Source of the DNA: Bufo bufo
Taxonomy: Eukaryota > Chordata > Amphibia > Anura > Bufonidae
Direction: 5' to 3'
Assembly (NCBI RefSeq): GCF_905171765.1
Contig: NC_053392.1
Span: 102,040,220-102,104,219 of the forward strand
DNA: 64,000 nt
The position numbers and the translations under genes were made by a program. Positions 59,494 through 64,000 of the stretch are shown here, in pieces (position 1 is the first letter of the stretch; each line of letters begins with the position of its first letter). Below the pieces are notes generated by a model that was given only the letters and a program-made list of their open reading frames with translations, made no database searches and had not been told where the DNA came from.

Positions 59494-59981
59494 GGGGGAG
59501 ATTTATCAAATTGGTGTACAGTAGACAGGGGCGTAGCTAAAAGCTCATGGGCCCTGGTGCAAGAGTTCAGCTTGGTCCTCCGTACCTCAGTTCTTGTTGG
59601 CAAGGGGCAGGGGAGCACATAGCCTTCCTGCTGCCTGAGGCAAACATTGAAAGGGCACCCACTGCCAAATTCTTAACCTAACCCCTTCCCTCCAGTCAGA
59701 GGTGTAAATTGACCAGTATGCACTTTCTATAATGCCAGTGTCTTATGTGGCACAAGGGTCTTTGGGCCCCCTCAGGCTCCTGGGCCCGGTAGCGACTGCT
59801 ACCTCTGCACCCCCTATAGCTAAGCCCCTGACAGTAGACCTGGCTTAGTTGCCCATAGCAACCAATCTGATTCTAACTTTCATTTTCCAAAGGAGCTATG
59901 AAAAATGAAAGGTGGAATCTGATTGGTTGCTATGGGCAACTAAGCCAGTTCTACTTTACACCAGTTTGATAAATCTCCCCC
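59494..59981. mobile_element. MITE with GGGGGAGATTTATCAAA ends
   Basis: ATT duplicated at 59,491-59,493 and 59,982-59,984; ends GGGGGAGATTTATCAAA and TTTGATAAATCTCCCCC are perfect complements. Inner arms TTGCCCATAGCAACCAATC and GATTGGTTGCTATGGGCAA form a second palindrome. Interrupted by a hAT MITE. Confidence 0.85.
59526..59830. mobile_element. hAT MITE (CAGGGGCGTAGCTA family)
   Basis: ACAGTAGA duplicated at 59,518-59,525 and 59,831-59,838; ends CAGGGGCGTAGCTAAAAG and TAGCTAAGCCCCTG. Confidence 0.9.
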
Positions 59982-60102
59982 ATTGTCTTGTTGGAAAGTA
60001 AACCTTCGGCCCAGACTAAGGTCCAGAGCACACTGGATCAGGTTTTCATTAAGAATATCTTTCTACTTTGCAACATTCAACTTTCCCTCAACCCTAACCA
60101 GT

Positions 60103-60340
60103 CTCCCTTTCCCAACCGCTGGAAAACACCCCCACACCATGATGCTGCCACCACCATGCTTTACTGTAGGAATGGTATTGGGCAGATGATGAGCAGTGCT
60201 TGGTTTCCTCCAGGCGTGACACTCCCTTTCCCAACCGCTGGAAAACACCCCCACACCATGATGCTGCCACCACCATGCTTTACTGTAGGAATGGTATTGG
60301 GCAGATGATGAGCAGTGCTTGGTTTCCTCCAGGCGTGACA
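60103..60340 (+). repeat. perfect 119-bp tandem duplication in Tc1 remnant
   Basis: Copies at 60,103-60,221 and 60,222-60,340, both starting CTCCCTTTCCCAACCGCTGG and ending CCTCCAGGCGTGACA, with no differences seen. Confidence 0.93.
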
Positions 60341-60835
60341 CTTGGAATTGAGACCAGAAAGTTCAATCTTGGTTTCATCAGATCTTGTTTCTCACAATCT
60401 TCGGACAGGCTTTCATGTGTCTTTTACTGAGAAGGGGCTTCTTCCTGGCCTCTCTGCCATAAAGCCCATATTGGTGTAGTGCTGTAGTAATGGTTGACCT
60501 TCTGGAAGTGTCTCCCATCTGCACACAGAATCTTTGGAGCTCTTGGAGATCTTGGTCACTTCTTTTATCTAGGCCCTTCTTTCCCAGTTGCTTTGTTTGG
60601 TGGGGCAACCAGCTGTAGGAAGAATGTTCAAAAAGTGAAAGGGTATGAGTGGGCTTTGTGAATGCATTGTAATTGGGGTTAAATAAGTGCTAGTTGACTT
60701 GCTATATTAGCAATTGGCACTCATTATCAGCAGAACATCTACTAGTGTAAATGGGCCTGCAGCCATACTTATATAGCGCCAACATTTTCTGCAGTACTTT
60801 ATAGACATCATCATCACTCACTGTCCCCAGTGGGG

Positions 60836-61130
60836 GGAAAAAAAAGAAAAAATGTAGCAGCACAACAAAAATTATATATTGTTCCTTACTGTGGTAGTGC
60901 CCGCTGTGTCAGAAGCCAGTCTTGAGCTTCCCCAACTCCAGATGCAATTGTAAAAGAAAACTGCAGCACTCTCCAGCCTTGGTCTTTTCAAACTTTATTC
61001 ACCAATTCAATGCGACGTTTCGATCTGTGTGATCTTTCTCAAGCAATTTAACAATGTGAAATAAAACCGGATACATATACCCTACTAAGCCGGTCACATG
61101 ACCCAATTAATTATGTTAATAAACAATTTA
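60836..61130 (-). mobile_element. 295-bp insertion with hammerhead-like motif
   Basis: TCCCCAGTGGGG flanks it (60,824-60,835 and 61,131-61,142). On the minus strand it contains CTTGAGAAAGATCACACAGATCGAAACGTCGC (61,043-61,012 by description), resembling stem II, GAAAC and the GUC triplet of a hammerhead with a degenerated CUGANGA box. A T-rich tract ends the minus strand at 60,838-60,852. Possibly PLE- or retrozyme-related, with low certainty. Confidence 0.6.
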
Positions 61131-61528
61131 TCCCCAGTGGGGCTCACAATCTAAATGCTGTATCAGTATGTTTTTGGAGCGTGGGAAGAAACCAGAGTAC
61201 CCAGTGAAAACTCACACAAATATGGAGAGAATATACAAACTCCAGTCAGATTTAAACCTAGTGAGACACTATGCTGCCAATACAGATAGTTAGATAGACA
61301 GATATGAGATAGATCTGAGATAATAATAATTATTATTTATTATTAAAGCGCCATTTATTCCATGGCATTGTATATATGAAAAGGGGCACACATACATAAT
61401 ACAGACAATTGCAATAAGCATGAACAAGACAAGTTACAAACTGGTACAGAAGGAGAGAAAACCCTGCCCATGAGGGCTTACAAACTGCAAAAATGGGAGA
61501 AGGACACAGTAGGTGAGGGTAAAATGTG

Positions 61529-61566
<38 letters not shown>
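61529..61566 (+). repeat. (GATA)n microsatellite
   Basis: About nine GATA units; the long YLSIYLSIYLS open frame on the minus strand comes from it. Confidence 0.92.
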
Positions 61567-61567
<1 letters not shown>

Positions 61568-62010
61568 ATGCGTCAGAAAGATAGCATTTTCTCCCTTTGA
61601 TTTATGATTTCCAGAATAGAATGGTGGATGTGCCATGTATGTTTTTATTGGATTATTAATAAAGGGAATTTTATATACTTTGGATACTATGCATAGATAC
61701 TGGCAGCAGAATTGGGTGGATGGGTCAGGATAGGTCATCAATATCTGATCTGCTGGGGGTCCGTCACCCGACACCCACGCCAATCGGCTGTGAGAGGAGG
61801 AGGCGCAATTTCCTGAGGATATGTCATCAATATTAACTTCTGGACAACCCCTTTAAAGATGAAACACACTTTTCAACACTTTAAGCAATATCAGTGTATT
61901 ATTTTGAACAATTTTAGAGTGAAAAAAGGAAAGGAGTACCTTGCAAAAGTATAGGGAACCCAAGGAGATTTAAGAGCTCAAATAACTTTGACCAAGGCCT
62001 CAGACCTTAA

Positions 62011-62697
62011 AGGGTTTCTATCACTTCGTTTCACCTATTTAGCTTTCAGACACTAGCGATCCGCTAGTGTCTGCTTTATCTAACCATCCTAATATAAGAG
62101 CTTATTGTCCTGCCGTTTAGCTAAAAAAAGAACTTATATAGATATGCAAATGAGCCTCTAGGTGCTATGGGGGCGTGATTAGCACCTAGAGGCTCCGTCT
62201 ACCTTAACAAACTGCCGCCGCCCAGCGCGTCCCTCCAGCCCGCCCATCTCCTCCGGAATGCGATGCGCCTCGTATTCGGCGCATGCGCAGTGAATGTCTG
62301 ATCGCTTCCCTGCTCAGACATCTCCACTGCGCCTGCGCCGATGACGTCATAGTGCTCCGAGGAACAGGCGCAGTGGAGATGTCTGAGCAGGGAAGCGTCA
62401 GACATTCACTGCGCATGCGCAGAACAGAGACGCGCACGGAGAGGATCGCTTCAGCTGGAGATGGGCGGGCTGGAGGGACGCGCTGGGCGGCGGCAGTTTG
62501 TTAAGGTAGACGGAGCCTCTAGGTGCTAATCACGCCCCCATAGCACCTAGAGGCTCATTTGCATATCTATATAAGTTATTTTTTTAGCTAAACGGCAGGA
62601 CAATAAGCTCTTATATTAGGATGGTTAGATAAAGCAGACACTAGCGGATCGCTAGTGTCTGAAAGCTAAATAGGTGAAACAAAGTGATAGAAACCCT
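62011..62697. mobile_element. TTAA-flanked palindromic MITE with NRF1 and CRE motifs
   Basis: TTAA at 62,007-62,010 and 62,698-62,701; ends AGGGTTTCTATCACTTC and GAAGTGATAGAAACCCT (one mismatch). Arms of nearly 300 bases are almost perfect. GGCGCATGCGCA (62,278-62,289), TGCGCATGCGCA (62,410-62,421, exact NRF1 consensus) and TGACGTCA (62,342-62,349) lie at the centre. Confidence 0.92.
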
Positions 62698-62819
62698 TTA
62701 AATAATCTGTTAGGGTTGTTGTTCACAGTCATCATTAGCAAAGGCCAGGTGATGCAAATTTCAAAGCTTTATAAATACCCACACTCCTCTAACCTTGTAC
62801 CAAAAAAAAGCATCCACAG

Positions 62820-63475
62820 GTTCTTGTAAGCAGCTGCCTAACAGGGGAAGGCTATAAGAAGATAGCAAAGCTTTTTCAAGTTGCCATTTCCTGAATTTGA
62901 TATGTAATTAAGAAATAGAAGTTAACAGGAACAGTGGAGGTCAAGAGAAGGTCTGGAAGACTAAGGAACTAGTTATAGACCTTCAGGAAGATGTAGCAGA
63001 CTCTGGAGTTGTGGTACTTTGTTCTACTGTTCAGCAACACCTGCACAAATATGGCTTTCATGGAGTCATCAGAAAAAAAAACCTTCTCCTGCGTCCTCAC
63101 CACAAAATTCAGCATCAGAAATTTGTAAAACAACATCTAAACATTCCTGATACATTTTGGAAACAAGTCCTATGGACCGATGAGGTTAAAACAGAACTCT
63201 TTGGCTACAAAGCCAAAGAGAGTGGCTTCTACAAATGGACTATGATCCTAAATACACCTCAAAATCCACAATAGATTACCTCAAAAGGTGCAAGCTAAAG
63301 GTTTTAGCATGGCCATCACAGTCCCCTGATCTGAACATCACTGAAAATCTGTGGATAGACTTTAAAAGAGCAGTGCATGCAAGACAGCCCAGGAATCTCA
63401 CAGAACTGGAAGACTTTTGGAAGGAAGAATGAATGGAAGTGTTTACAAGCTGATACTTGCCAAAGGGGGTTCTAA
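62820..63475 (+). pseudogene. Tc1 transposase, heavily deleted
   Basis: Plus-strand pieces: GEGYKKIAKLFQV-like HTH near 62,840, 63,011-63,274 (STVQQHLHKYGFHG, RKKNLLLRPHHKIQH, VLWTDEVKTELFGYKAK), a deletion of the middle, then 63,235-63,432 ([37 protein letters not shown]). Second Asp and Glu positions are visible; many lesions. Confidence 0.85.
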
Positions 63476-63926
63476 TATGTACTAACCATGCATGGTGCCC
63501 AAAGTTTTGCTTCGGGCCCTTTTTTCTTTTTTGTTATTTTGAAAATGTAAAAAATAAATATAAAATAGTTTTTGCTTAAAATACAAAGGGAATGTGACAT
63601 CTTTAACTTTATGCCTTTTGGAGGCATGGATTTGATCTTCAACTTGCTTAACTGTTTACAGTAACAGTAATTTTAACCAGATGTGCCCAAACTTGCGCAT
63701 GCCACTGTAGGGAACCCCTTGAAATGGTGTTTCCTTGATATGTGGTCTACCAATAAGGGAACTGGTGGTTGTATACAGGAGGATATCCTATTAACATGAC
63801 ATAAATGTTTAAAGTAGGAAAATGATGAGATCAGATGAAGTATATGAAATCTAGAGATGATCAGTTCGCATGACACATTGCTATAGATATGCTTTATGCT
63901 ATATCAAGAAATATACTTTAAATATA

Positions 63927-64000
63927 CAACTCATTTGGAAAGCCTTCAGACCGTTTCAGTTTTTTAACATTTTGTTATGTTGCCATCTTGTGCTAAAATA
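63927..64000 (-). mobile_element. Tc1 end, cut by window edge
   Basis: CCTTCAGACCGTTTCAGTTT and CATTTTGTTATGTTGCC match the left end of the Tc1 at 58,480. Only the terminus is visible. Confidence 0.6.

Larger units (their letters stand above)
58455..60660 (-). pseudogene. Tc1 transposase/element invaded by several insertions
   Basis: Minus-strand Tc1. From the left, 58,485 (CACATTTTGTTATGTTGCAGC) is the element end, 58,620-58,895 encodes the C-terminus in reverse, interrupted at 58,901 by an LTR, resumed at 59,462, interrupted again at 59,494, resumed at 59,982. 60,341-60,063 gives [31 protein letters not shown] conserved strands (twice, by tandem duplication), and 60,608-60,378 the HTH part (RDPRKSD..STITTALHQYGLYGREARKKPLLSKRH). 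Dead copy; right end undefined. Confidence 0.82.
61939..63707 (+). mobile_element. Tc1 element interrupted by a TTAA MITE
   Basis: TA at 61,937-61,938 and 63,708-63,709. Left end CCTTGCAAAAGTATAGGG, right end complement of CAAACTTGCGCATGCCACTG, similar but decayed. A MITE occupies 62,011-62,697. Leader with CCAGGTGATGCAAATTTCAAAGC is a common Tc1 5' UTR. Confidence 0.8.

Noticed and set aside
61478..61783. Frame with IYLSIYLSIYLS repeats
   Set aside because: Translation of the GATA microsatellite.

Overview
The window looks like repeat-dense, gene-poor DNA from a vertebrate, most likely a frog or toad. It is packed with families typical of anurans: Tc1/mariner elements, Penelope-like retroelements (PLEs), an L1-type LINE, PIF/Harbinger-like and hAT MITEs, TTAA-flanked MITEs and solo LTRs. 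I found no convincing host exon, tRNA, rRNA or CRISPR array. Almost all long open frames are transposases, reverse transcriptase pieces, or by-products of minisatellites and palindromes. The species call is inference from repeat content.

Region 1-22,322 is one nested structure. Two PLEs lie head to head: a minus-strand copy (1-3,495, running off the left edge) whose upstream region carries a candidate hammerhead ribozyme, and a 5'-truncated plus-strand copy starting near 3,545. The second copy is split at 4,838 by a minus-strand L1, bounded by a 13-bp target-site duplication (4,826-4,838 and 21,688-21,700), and resumes at 21,701 with its GIY-YIG endonuclease end. The 16.8-kb L1 interval contains a TTAA MITE (5,859-6,368), a 4.6-kb TTAA-flanked element (7,880-12,465) that itself contains a hAT element built of 210-bp tandem palindromes (8,232-10,075), an intact DD37E Tc1 element (12,482-13,945), a broken Tc1 (15,782-17,399) and another hAT (18,641-20,690) with an E-box minisatellite. 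Subtracting these leaves roughly 6.6 kb, the size of a full-length L1.

Region 22,400-48,000 holds decayed Tc1 transposases (22,425-23,200, 25,300-25,800, 39,770-41,118), TTAA MITEs, an inverted LTR-like foldback (28,399-29,171), Harbinger-like MITEs (30,132-30,574, 41,213-41,555), an LTR-like block near 31,180, a DD36E-type Tc1 deletion derivative (33,612-34,660), a Tc1 nested in a MITE (35,516-37,519), and an intact DD34E Tc1 (44,490-46,108) with a truncated near-twin 1.6 kb upstream.

Region 48,350-64,000 opens with a 2.7-kb imperfect palindrome (48,525-51,200), followed by a 4.7-kb hAT element (51,471-56,206, TSD GTTATTAT) that carries a Harbinger-like MITE with a second, defective DD37E copy and a second intact DD34E Tc1 (54,166-55,786). 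The right end has a Tc1 remnant invaded by a solo LTR and by a hAT inside a MITE, a 295-bp insertion with a 12-bp TSD, and a Tc1 (61,939-63,707) carrying a TTAA palindrome MITE. The window is best read as a stratified record of transposition: target-site duplications give the order of many insertions, and three transposase frames look intact.
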